The translations under genes were made by a program, and so were the position numbers. This document shows, piece after piece, positions 1 to 8,261 of a stretch of 64,000 nucleotides of DNA. The DNA is from JAICXG01 sp963801255 (GTDB lineage: Bacteria; Verrucomicrobiota; Verrucomicrobiia; Chthoniobacterales; UBA10450). Location: the NCBI GenBank assembly GCA_963801255.1, contig CAWDEC010000019.1:124001-188000 (forward strand), written 5' to 3'. The notes under the pieces were generated by a model that was not told the DNA's origin, searched no databases, and saw nothing but the letters and a program-made list of their open reading frames with translations. Positions within the stretch are counted from its first letter, which is position 1. Each line of letters starts with the position of its first letter.

Positions 1-1003
1 TGCCGCGCGGACTCGTTTTTTCCGAGAAGTCACGACGCGAATCGCGAATTTACCCGGGATGGAGGCGGTCGGCGCAGTGAGTTACCTGCCGATGGCCGGT
101 CTCGGGGCAGGAACAGATTTCACGATTGAAGGCCAGCCACCGAGTCCGCCCGGCCAGGAAAAGGTCACGGCTGTGACCGTTTGCGACGACGGATTTTTCC
201 GCGCGCTTAAAATTCCACTACTCCGCGGTCGTCTTTTCAGCGCAGAGGAGATGGCACAGAAACGCGATGTCGTTCTCATCAACCAGGCTTTCGCGCGGCA
301 ATATTTCCCTAACGAAAACCCCATCGGCCGGCGGGTCACAATCGAGATGAACGACCCTAGTGTGCCAACCGAAATTATCGGCATCGTTGGCGACACGCAG
401 GCGGTCGATCTGGTCACGCCGGCGAAACCGGAAGCGTTCTGGCCGCATCCGCAACTCGCCTACAACCTCATGACGCTGACCGTGCGCACGACGGGCGATC
501 CGCTCGCTGCGGCGCAGTCGATCGAAATGCAAGTCCACGCGCTCGATCGGGATCAGCCCGTTTCGGACATGCGGACGATGGAGCAATGGGTGGCGAAATC
601 GCTTGCCCAAACGCGCTTCAGTTCCTTGCTCCTGATGGCATTCGCCGCGCTCGCGCTGGTTCTCGCCGCGGTCGGAATTTATGGCGTGATGTCTTACGCG
701 GTCCATCAGCGGACCTCGGAGATTGGCGTCCGCCTCGCCATCGGTGCGGAGGAGAAAGACATCCTGAAAATGATCGTGTTGGACGGTGCCCGACTGGCAG
801 GCCTTGGGCTGGCGATTGGTCTTCCGCTGGCGGTCGGGTTGAGCCGCACCCTCACCAGTCTTCTTTTCCGAACCATTTCGGCTGACCCGCTTACCTACGG
901 GTTGGTCAGTGTTCTCCTGGGCATCGTCGCGCTCCTCGCCTGCTATTTGCCGGCGCGACGGGCCGCGCGGGTTAACCCGCTTATAGCTCTACGCGCCGAA
1001 TGA
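1..1003 (+). CDS. ADOP-type permease, C-terminal part (cut by window edge)
   Basis: This is the C-terminal 330-odd residues of an ADOP-type permease (duplicated MacB-PCD/FtsX protein). The frame is open back to position 2, so the ATG at 59 is an internal methionine and the true start lies before the window. Visible are the end of the second periplasmic MacB-PCD domain, with the family signatures RQYFPNENPIGRRV and IIGIVGD, and then the complete final FtsX domain: three membrane segments, the cytoplasmic loop RTSEIGVRLAIGA and the terminal box PARRAARVNPLIALRAE. Family knowledge: these permeases resemble the MacB membrane part without its ATPase domain; substrate and partner are unknown. The TGA is followed after 16 bases by the next paralogue, with an exact copy of the dispersed 9-mer at 1008-1016. 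A one-mismatch copy lies inside the gene at 307-315. Confidence 0.9.
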   Translation, partial: AARTRFFREVTTRIANLPGMEAVGAVSYLPMAGLGAGTDFTIEGQPPSPPGQEKVTAVTVCDDGFFRALKIPLLRGRLFSAEEMAQKRDVVLINQAFARQYFPNENPIGRRVTIEMNDPSVPTEIIGIVGDTQAVDLVTPAKPEAFWPHPQLAYNLMTLTVRTTGDPLAAAQSIEMQVHALDRDQPVSDMRTMEQWVAKSLAQTRFSSLLLMAFAALALVLAAVGIYGVMSYAVHQRTSEIGVRLAIGAEEKDILKMIVLDGARLAGLGLAIGLPLAVGLSRTLTSLLFRTISADPLTYGLVSVLLGIVALLACYLPARRAARVNPLIALRAE

Positions 1004-1019
1004 ATCTGCCTAACGAACT

Positions 1020-3398
1020 ATGATCACTGATCTTCGCTACGCGCTTCGTCAGCTTCTGAAATCACCCGCGTTTACCCTGACCGCGGTGCTGACGCTGGCG
1101 CTCGGCATCGGTGCGAACACCGCCATCTTCACTGTCGTCAACGGACTTCTCCTGCGTCCGTTGCCCTATTCAGAACCAGAACGACTCGTGACGCTGCGTT
1201 CGAATCAATCCGCTCCGGAAATCGCCGACGTGCAGAGGCAAAACAAATCGTTCGCCGCCGTCGGCGGATTGAGTGTGCAGGCGGCGGATTATTCCGGCGG
1301 CGCCGAGCCAATCCAGGTTTCGATGGGTTTGGTGACGGGTGATTTCTTTTCCGTGCTCGGCGCGCATCCCGCGCTCGGACGACTTCTGACCTCGGCTGAC
1401 GACTCGTTAGGCGCCGCGCACGTTCTGGTCCTTGGTCACAGCTTCTGGAAAAGCGCGCTGGATGGTGATCCAAACATCGTCGGGCGCGCTATCACGTTTG
1501 CCGGTCAAACTTATACGATCATCGGCGTGACGGCGGCGGGTTTCCGTGCGCCTTACGGAGAGATCGAGGCGTTTGTGCCGGTCTCCGTTTTTTATCCGGA
1601 AGCTGCGACGTCGCGCGGTGCCCACATGTTTCGCGCCTACGGAAGACTGCGTGAAGGCGTCAGTCTCGAGCAGGCGCAAAGCGAGCTTCGCGTTATCGAC
1701 CAGCGCATGGCGTCGGCCAATCCGGATGAAAACAAACAGCGCCTAACGACTCTGCTTTCCCTGCAGGAGCGCATGGTTGGCGATGTACGTCCGGCTTTGC
1801 TCGTGCTTTTCGCCGCGGTCGGTTTGGTCCTGCTCATCGCCTGCGCGAATTTCGCCAATCTGCTGCTCGCGCGCATGGCTTCCCGCGCCCACGAATTAAG
1901 TATTCGCGCTGCGCTCGGCGCGGGCCGTGGTCGCCTGATCGGACAAGTTCTTCTCGAAAGTACGCTGCTTGGATTGCTCGGCGGCGCCGCGGGTTTGCTT
2001 CTAGGCAGCTGGGGCGTGGACGCGTTGCTTGCCTTGCGACCCGAGGATCTCCCGCGCGCGGAAAATATTCATCTCGATCCGCGTGTGCTCGCTTTTACTT
2101 TTGGTTTGTCGCTCCTGACGGGCCTGATTTTTGGAATTCTGCCTGCCAGGCAAGCTACGCGCGTCGATGGAAAGGCGGCCCTGACTCCCAGCGGACGTCG
2201 CCTTACTTCGTCGCGCTCGCGTTTGCGTGATGCACTTGTTGTTTCGGAACTCGCACTCGCCCTCGTTCTTCTCGTGGGTGGTGGATTGCTCGCGAAAACC
2301 TTCTGGCACCTCACGCATGTCGCACCCGGTTTCGATCCGCGTTACCTCACGACGCTGCGCGTAGAATTACCCGAGGCGCGCTATCGCGAAGTCGAAACGC
2401 AAACACGCTTCCGCAATCAGGTTCTCGATAACCTCAACAATCTTCCCGGAGTGCACGCCGCCATGATCAGCGAATTGCCGCTGGGTGGAAATGCCATCAG
2501 CCACAATTTCATCATTGAAGGCCGCGCGCCCCTCGCGAAAGGAGATGAACCGGAACTTTATTCACGCACCGTCGCCGGCGATTATTTTTCCGCTCTCGGA
2601 ATTCCACTGCACAAAGGTCGCAGACTCACGCGCGAGGATCGCGCCGATAAACCACTCGTTGGGGTGATCAATGAAAGCATGGCGCAGCAGTATTTTCCGA
2701 ATCAGGATCCCATCGGCGTGCGTATTCGTTGGGCCCGCGACGAAGGCGTTTCGTGGATCACGATCGTCGGAGTGGTTGGTGATGTACGGCATTTCGGTTT
2801 AGGCCGCAAAGAAGAGGCGGCCATCTACACGCCGTACGCACAATCAGGCCAGTCGTGGAAGCGCTGGAGCGAAATTGTCGTGCGCAGTTCCGCCAATGCC
2901 CCGTCGCTCGCGCAGTTGAAGCAGGCGATCTGGAAAGTGGATCCGCTCATTCCCGTCGCAAAAGTGCGTTCGATGGAAGAAGTGATCTCGGCGTCGCTGA
3001 GCGAATTGCGTTTCAACACCGTGCTTCTCGTCGCTTTCGCGGCCGCCGCGATCGCGCTCGCCGGCATCGGTTTGTATGGCGTGATTTCGTATCTGGTTTC
3101 GCAACGCACGCATGAAATCGGGGTGCGCGTCGCACTCGGCGCTCAGCATTCCCATGTGCTGAAACTCGTGCTCGGCCATGGATTCATGCTCGCGCTCTGC
3201 GGTGCGGTCGTTGGAATTTTGATCTCGTTAGGGGCGTCGCGCTTTCTTTCCAGCCTGCTTTACGGCGCGCAACCCTCCGATCCGTTCACCTTCGCCAGCG
3301 TTGCGCTTCTGCTCCTGGTCGTCGCTTTATTCGCCAGTTACATCCCGGCGCGTCGCGCTATGCGCGTCGATCCGATCGTGGCTCTTCGTTATGAATGA
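1020..3398 (+). CDS. ADOP-type permease (MacB-PCD/FtsX duplicated), paralogue 2
   Basis: This 792-residue protein has the complete ADOP architecture. An N-terminal family box (MITDLRYALRQLLKSPAF) leads into TM1 (about 17-40). A periplasmic MacB-PCD domain (about 45-250) and the first FtsX domain with three TMs (about 258-375) follow. TM5 is near 404-427, then a second periplasmic domain (about 430-650) and a C-terminal FtsX domain with three TMs, ending PARRAMRVDPIVALRYE. I count eight TMs. No nucleotide-binding motif is present and no ABC ATPase gene is adjacent, so the energy source is unknown. The ATG at 1020 aligns with the family start; no clear Shine-Dalgarno sequence precedes it, only the 9-mer at 1008-1016. 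Exact 9-mer copies inside encode SLG (1404) and LT (1741). The 3' end overlaps the next gene by 8 bases, suggesting translational coupling. Confidence 0.92.
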   Translation: MITDLRYALRQLLKSPAFTLTAVLTLALGIGANTAIFTVVNGLLLRPLPYSEPERLVTLRSNQSAPEIADVQRQNKSFAAVGGLSVQAADYSGGAEPIQVSMGLVTGDFFSVLGAHPALGRLLTSADDSLGAAHVLVLGHSFWKSALDGDPNIVGRAITFAGQTYTIIGVTAAGFRAPYGEIEAFVPVSVFYPEAATSRGAHMFRAYGRLREGVSLEQAQSELRVIDQRMASANPDENKQRLTTLLSLQERMVGDVRPALLVLFAAVGLVLLIACANFANLLLARMASRAHELSIRAALGAGRGRLIGQVLLESTLLGLLGGAAGLLLGSWGVDALLALRPEDLPRAENIHLDPRVLAFTFGLSLLTGLIFGILPARQATRVDGKAALTPSGRRLTSSRSRLRDALVVSELALALVLLVGGGLLAKTFWHLTHVAPGFDPRYLTTLRVELPEARYREVETQTRFRNQVLDNLNNLPGVHAAMISELPLGGNAISHNFIIEGRAPLAKGDEPELYSRTVAGDYFSALGIPLHKGRRLTREDRADKPLVGVINESMAQQYFPNQDPIGVRIRWARDEGVSWITIVGVVGDVRHFGLGRKEEAAIYTPYAQSGQSWKRWSEIVVRSSANAPSLAQLKQAIWKVDPLIPVAKVRSMEEVISASLSELRFNTVLLVAFAAAAIALAGIGLYGVISYLVSQRTHEIGVRVALGAQHSHVLKLVLGHGFMLALCGAVVGILISLGASRFLSSLLYGAQPSDPFTFASVALLLLVVALFASYIPARRAMRVDPIVALRYE

Positions 3399-5811
3399 CC
3401 TTCGTTTCGCTATTCGACAATTGTTGAAGTCGCCGGGTTTCACCTGCATCGCGTTGCTCACGCTTTCGTTAGGCATCGGTGCGAATACGGCAATCTTCAG
3501 TGTGGTCGATGCCATTCTGCTGCGGCCTCTGCCATTTCCAAAGTCCGAGCAATTGGTCGCAGTTTGGGAAACGAACCCACAATCGGCGCAGCCGACGCAA
3601 GATCGCAACGAAGTCGCGGCCGGAAACTTCTTTGATTGGCGCGTGCACGGCGAATGGTTCGATGGCCTTTCGGCTCTCTATTATACCAGCCTTAATTTCA
3701 CGGGAACGAACGAGCCGGAGAGAATTCAGGGCGCGTTTGTCACCACCGATTTATTTCAAACCCTGGGCGTGCAGCCGGTGCTTGGCCGCAATTTTTCCCG
3801 CGAGGAAAAAAATATCGGCGCCGCGCGGGTGGCGATTATCAGCGATGCATTGTGGAAGCGACGCTTCGGTTCAGACGCGAAGATCGTGGGAAAAAGCGCT
3901 CTGCTGAGCGGCAATCCCACCACGGTCGTCGGCGTGATGCCGCCGAATTTCAAACTGCAATTTCCGGCGAAAATGCAGGTCGACATTTGGGTGCCAATGC
4001 GGCTCGACGCGGCGAACACCGCGGATCGCAAGTCTCATTATCTTTACGTTTTGGGCCGGCTGAAAAGCGGTGTCTCCATTGCCGCTGCGCAAACGGGCAT
4101 GAGCGAAATCGCCGCGCAGCTGCAAACGCGTTACTCCGAGACTAACGCGGGGTGGGGTGTTCGGCTCGTTTCGTTGCACGAGCAAATCGTCGGCAAAGTG
4201 CAGCAGTATCTCTATGTGCTTTTCGGCGCGGTCGGCCTCGTGCTTTTGATCGCGTGCGCGAACGTCGCTAATCTCCTTCTTGTTCGCGCCGTCTCGCGAC
4301 GACGAGAGATCGGCGTGCGAATAGCTCTCGGGGCAAGTCGTTCGCGGCTCATTCGCCAGTTCCTCAGTGAGAGCATTTTGCTCGCGCTCCTCGGCGGCTC
4401 GTTAGGCCTGCTCGTCGCGCGTTGGAGTGTTGATCTTTTGGTCGCGTTGAGTCCGGCGGATATTCCGGATCTAAGTCATGTCGGACTGCAAACGCCCGTC
4501 TTGATTTGGGCTTTGGTCGTCTGCCTTGCCACTGGCGTTTTCATGGGTCTCGCGCCGGCGTGGCAGGTGACGAGGCCCGAGATTAACGACGTTCTCAAGG
4601 AGAGCGGGGGACGGAGTGTGCAAAGCGCTGGACACCGCAGTCTCTATCTTTTTGTCATGGGCGAAGTCGGACTCGCGCTCGTCCTCCTCATCGGCGCGGG
4701 TCTCATGCTGCGGACGGTGGCTCACCTGCAGCAGGTCAATCCTGGCTTCGACGCGAAGAACCTCCTGACGATGAACGTCTCATTGCCGCGGCAGAAATAT
4801 CACAGCGGCGCGCAGACGAATCTTTTCTTCGAACAACTTCTGGCGCGCGTTCGCGCGTTGCCGGGGATCAAGTCGGCCGGCGGTGTCGATCCTTTGCCCT
4901 TGAGCAACAGCAATGGCAGCACCGGTTTCGTTATTGAAGGACGTGCAATCCTCTCGAGCGCCAATCGACCGGAAGCCGATCAGCGAACAGTCATTGGCGA
5001 TTATTTCGCCGCCATGCGTATCCCGATTTTGCAGGGACGCGTTCTCACCGAAGACGATCGAGCCGATGCGCCGAGGCGCGTTGTGATCAACGAAGCTTTC
5101 GCGCGACGCTACTGGCCGAACGGTGATGCCGTCGGAAAACGCCTCGGCTTCGACGACGGCCCGCAACAGAGTTGGTGGGAAATCATCGGCGTTATCGGCA
5201 ACGTGAAACACGAGCGGCTCGATGTCGCAACGAAGCCGGAAGTCTATTTCGCGGCGGCCCAGTCTCCCGCCAATTTCATCACTCTGGTCGCACGAACTGC
5301 GGCGGATCCAGCGCAGATGATCGGGGCGGTGCGGCGGCAAGTCCTGGCCGTCGATCCCGATCAACCGGTCTTCGACATCATGACCATGCAACAGCGAATC
5401 GCCGACGCGATCGCACAGAGCCGCTTTGTCACGTTGTTGCTCAGCATCTTTGCCGGATTAGCGGCGTTGCTCGCCGCGATCGGAATCTATGGCGTGATGA
5501 TATACGTCGTCGCACAACGCACACGCGAGATCGGCATTCGCATGGCGCTCGGCGCTCAGCGCGCGCAGGTGCTCGCGATGGTTTTGCGTCAAAGCCTGAC
5601 TGTCGTACTGATTGGTCTCGCAATCGGACTGATCGCCGCGTTCGCCTCAACGCGGCTGCTCGCGAGCTTACTCTTTGGCGTCGGTGCGAGCGATGTTTCC
5701 ACGTACGCGATTGTCTCCTTCTTGTTAGGCGGGACGGCTTTTCTCGCCAGTTACATCCCGGCGCGCCGCGCCATGAAAGTCGATCCCATGATCGCGTTGC
5801 GTTATGAATGA
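3391..5811 (+). CDS. ADOP-type permease, paralogue 3
   Basis: This 806-residue protein has the full duplicated MacB-PCD/FtsX layout. I place the start at 3391 (MNDLRFAIRQLLKSPGF), not the upstream ATG at 3301 in the same frame, because it aligns with every paralogue. Its ATG also sits in the 8-base overlap with the previous gene (3391-3398). The first FtsX core reads LLIACANVANLLLVRAVSRR and the second RTREIGIRMALGAQ, ending PARRAMKVDPMIALRYE. Exact 9-mer copies encode SLG at 3466 and 4399. At the site where several paralogues carry the 9-mer within IVRQLL, this gene has an ordinary RLIRQFL coding without it. The gene overlaps paralogue 4 by 8 bases, so paralogues 2-4 probably form one transcript. 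Function beyond membrane transport or envelope export is unknown. Confidence 0.92.
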   Translation: MNDLRFAIRQLLKSPGFTCIALLTLSLGIGANTAIFSVVDAILLRPLPFPKSEQLVAVWETNPQSAQPTQDRNEVAAGNFFDWRVHGEWFDGLSALYYTSLNFTGTNEPERIQGAFVTTDLFQTLGVQPVLGRNFSREEKNIGAARVAIISDALWKRRFGSDAKIVGKSALLSGNPTTVVGVMPPNFKLQFPAKMQVDIWVPMRLDAANTADRKSHYLYVLGRLKSGVSIAAAQTGMSEIAAQLQTRYSETNAGWGVRLVSLHEQIVGKVQQYLYVLFGAVGLVLLIACANVANLLLVRAVSRRREIGVRIALGASRSRLIRQFLSESILLALLGGSLGLLVARWSVDLLVALSPADIPDLSHVGLQTPVLIWALVVCLATGVFMGLAPAWQVTRPEINDVLKESGGRSVQSAGHRSLYLFVMGEVGLALVLLIGAGLMLRTVAHLQQVNPGFDAKNLLTMNVSLPRQKYHSGAQTNLFFEQLLARVRALPGIKSAGGVDPLPLSNSNGSTGFVIEGRAILSSANRPEADQRTVIGDYFAAMRIPILQGRVLTEDDRADAPRRVVINEAFARRYWPNGDAVGKRLGFDDGPQQSWWEIIGVIGNVKHERLDVATKPEVYFAAAQSPANFITLVARTAADPAQMIGAVRRQVLAVDPDQPVFDIMTMQQRIADAIAQSRFVTLLLSIFAGLAALLAAIGIYGVMIYVVAQRTREIGIRMALGAQRAQVLAMVLRQSLTVVLIGLAIGLIAAFASTRLLASLLFGVGASDVSTYAIVSFLLGGTAFLASYIPARRAMKVDPMIALRYE

Positions 5812-8215
5812 TTTCCGTCTTGCCTTTCGTCAGCTTGCCAAGTCGCCAGGCTTTGCCTGCGTCGCTGTCCTTACCCTCGCTCTCGGAATCGGAGCCAACA
5901 CGACCATCTTCTCGGTCATCAACGCCGTTCTCCTGCGGCCTCTCCCCTATCCCGAATCCGATCGCCTCGTCGTCCTGGAGGAGAGCGATGCCAACCAGCC
6001 GGAGATCTCCGTCTCTTTTCCCGATTATCTCGACTGGAAGAAAGACAATCACGTTTTCACCCATCTCGCCGTCTCGCAGCGCAACTCCTACAGCTTGAGT
6101 GGAGTGCGGGGGCGCCAGGCGGAACAGGTTTCCGGAGCCCTCGTGACCGCGAATTTTTTTGAAGTCATCGGGCTCAAGCCGGAGATCGGGCGAGTCTTCA
6201 ACGAAGCGGAAGACCGGGTCGGTGGTCCGGCGCTCGCAGTGATCAGCGATCAATTGTGGGAGCGGGTTTTCCAGCGCGATCCGCACGTGCTCGGACGTTC
6301 GCTCAACTTCAGTGGAGAGCTCGCCACTGTCATCGGCGTGATGCCGCCACAGATGTTTTCGCCGCGCACCGTCGAGGTCTGGTTGCCGCTCCTGCGCCGT
6401 TCCAATCAATCGGCCTGGCAAACGCGTGACAATCACCCCGGCTTGTTTGGTTGGGCGCGTTTAAAGCCCGGGATCACGATCGAGCAGGCGCGGGCCGACA
6501 TGAACACGATCGCTGCGCGGCTCGAAAAAGCCTATCCGAAATCGAACAGCAAAGTCGGCGTGCACGTTGTCGAGTTGCTTGAAAATCAGGTCGGGCAATA
6601 TCGGCAAAGTCTGCGCCTGCTCTTCGCCGCCGTCGCGGTGGTCTTGCTTATCGGTTGCGCCAATCTCGCCAATCTTCTCGCGGCGCGTGGGGCGGCGCGC
6701 TCGCGCGAGTTTGCAATCCGGATCGCGATTGGCGCGAGTCGTGGGCAGATCGTTAGGCAACTCCTTATCGAAAGTCTCGTTCTCGCGCTCCTGGGCGGAT
6801 TGCTCGGGCTTTGCCTGGCTGCCTGGGGACGTGACCTGCTGAGTGTGTTGTTGCCGCACGATTCAAGACGTTTTGCCGAGGCGGGGCTCGACGGTTGGGT
6901 GCTGCTTTTCACCGGTTTGCTCGCGGTCGTGACCAGCGTCGTGTTTGGCCTTTGGCCGGCTTGGAATGCGTCACGCTCCAACGCGCAACTGGCGCTCAAG
7001 GCCGGTGCGCACGGCAGCTCTGACGCGCCCGCTGCACGGCGTTCACGTGAACTGCTTATCATTGCGGAAGTCGCCCTCACCCTGATGTTGCTGAGCGCGG
7101 CAGCGCTCGTTCTGGAGAGTTTCAAGAAGGCCACATCGCTGTCGTTAGGCTATGAGACGCAGCATCTCCTGACCGCGCGGGTTGAGCTGCCCGATGCGGA
7201 TTACAACACTCCGAAAGCGATCAATTTTTCCGCCAGCGTGCTGGAGAAGCTGCGCGCTGTTCCTGGCGTGCAGCGGGCGACGATCGCGACCTGCCCGCCG
7301 CTCATGACCGGCTGGCAAACCGGGTTTCTACCCGAAGGCATGGCTGAGCCTCCACCCGGGCAGTTGCCTTCGTTCGAGATGGCTGTGATCGAAGGCGATT
7401 ATTTTGCGACGTTAGGCACGCCGGTTTTGCGCGGTCGAACTTTCACTCCCGAGGATAACAAAAACACTCCGCGCGTTCTGATCGTCGATCAGCTTTTCGC
7501 GCAGCGTTATTTCCCCGGCCAAGACCCATTGGGCAAACGCGTCCGCATGCAGACTGATGAGCATGGGCGAAATATGCTCACCATCGTCGGCGTCGTGCCG
7601 CACCTGAAGGTTTATGGCTTTGAGGAGCCAGGCGGACTTCCGCAGGCTTACATTCCGCAACGGCAAGTCGCGCAAACCAGCCTCGTCCTCCTTCTGCGGA
7701 GTTCGTTAGGCGAAGAAGGTCTCGAGCGCACGATTCAGCAAGTTGTCGCGTCGGTCGATCCAACCCAGCCGGTCTTCGAATTTCGCACGATGGAGGCGCG
7801 CGTCGCGGAAACCTGGACGACACCGCGTCTCATGGCTTTTCTACTCGCGATTTTTTCCGGGCTCGCGCTGGTTCTGGCGATTATTGGCATTTACGGGGTG
7901 ATGGCTTACAACGGCCAGCGTCGGACCCGCGAAATTGGCGTCCGCCTCGCGCTCGGCGCGCGCCGCCGCCAGATCGCGGGCATGATGTTACGGCAGGGAG
8001 CCCGGTTGCTCGGTTTTGGCCTAACGATTGGCCTGATCGGCATGCTGGCCGTCTCGCGCGTCATGCGCAGCCTGCTTTTCGAAGTCAACGTCGCGAACCC
8101 CACCATCTACCTTGCCGTCGGCTTTGTCCTGGCCGGCGCCGCGCTCGTCGCCTGCTGGATCCCCGCGCATCGCGCCTCGCGAGTCGATCCGATCGTCACC
8201 TTGCGCACGGAATGA
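5804..8215 (+). CDS. ADOP-type permease, paralogue 4
   Basis: This is an 803-residue duplicated MacB-PCD/FtsX permease. It starts MNDFRLAFRQLAKSPGFA, has TM1, a periplasmic domain and first FtsX block (LLIGCANLANLLAARGAARS), then the second half ending PAHRASRVDPIVTLRTE. It overlaps paralogue 3 by 8 bases and is followed by a 46-base gap. The sequence groups by eye with paralogue 5: both have ESD near residue 52, a VSGA-V-ANFF stretch and WPAW/WPAR after the first FtsX domain. That suggests a more recent duplication within the array. Four exact 9-mer copies lie inside the gene: VR at 6750, SLG at 7142 and 7703, LT at 8019. A one-mismatch copy is at 7409. No ATP-binding motif is present. Confidence 0.92.
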   Translation: MNDFRLAFRQLAKSPGFACVAVLTLALGIGANTTIFSVINAVLLRPLPYPESDRLVVLEESDANQPEISVSFPDYLDWKKDNHVFTHLAVSQRNSYSLSGVRGRQAEQVSGALVTANFFEVIGLKPEIGRVFNEAEDRVGGPALAVISDQLWERVFQRDPHVLGRSLNFSGELATVIGVMPPQMFSPRTVEVWLPLLRRSNQSAWQTRDNHPGLFGWARLKPGITIEQARADMNTIAARLEKAYPKSNSKVGVHVVELLENQVGQYRQSLRLLFAAVAVVLLIGCANLANLLAARGAARSREFAIRIAIGASRGQIVRQLLIESLVLALLGGLLGLCLAAWGRDLLSVLLPHDSRRFAEAGLDGWVLLFTGLLAVVTSVVFGLWPAWNASRSNAQLALKAGAHGSSDAPAARRSRELLIIAEVALTLMLLSAAALVLESFKKATSLSLGYETQHLLTARVELPDADYNTPKAINFSASVLEKLRAVPGVQRATIATCPPLMTGWQTGFLPEGMAEPPPGQLPSFEMAVIEGDYFATLGTPVLRGRTFTPEDNKNTPRVLIVDQLFAQRYFPGQDPLGKRVRMQTDEHGRNMLTIVGVVPHLKVYGFEEPGGLPQAYIPQRQVAQTSLVLLLRSSLGEEGLERTIQQVVASVDPTQPVFEFRTMEARVAETWTTPRLMAFLLAIFSGLALVLAIIGIYGVMAYNGQRRTREIGVRLALGARRRQIAGMMLRQGARLLGFGLTIGLIGMLAVSRVMRSLLFEVNVANPTIYLAVGFVLAGAALVACWIPAHRASRVDPIVTLRTE

Positions 8216-8261
8216 AAGCCAACGCCTAACGACATCAGAGATACGTCAACTGCTCTAACTC

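Noticed and set aside
5441..6436. Long antisense open frame opposite ADOP genes 3 and 4
   Set aside because: It is antisense to well-conserved coding sequence, and the composition (arginine-rich, no domain) is that of a GC-rich shadow frame.
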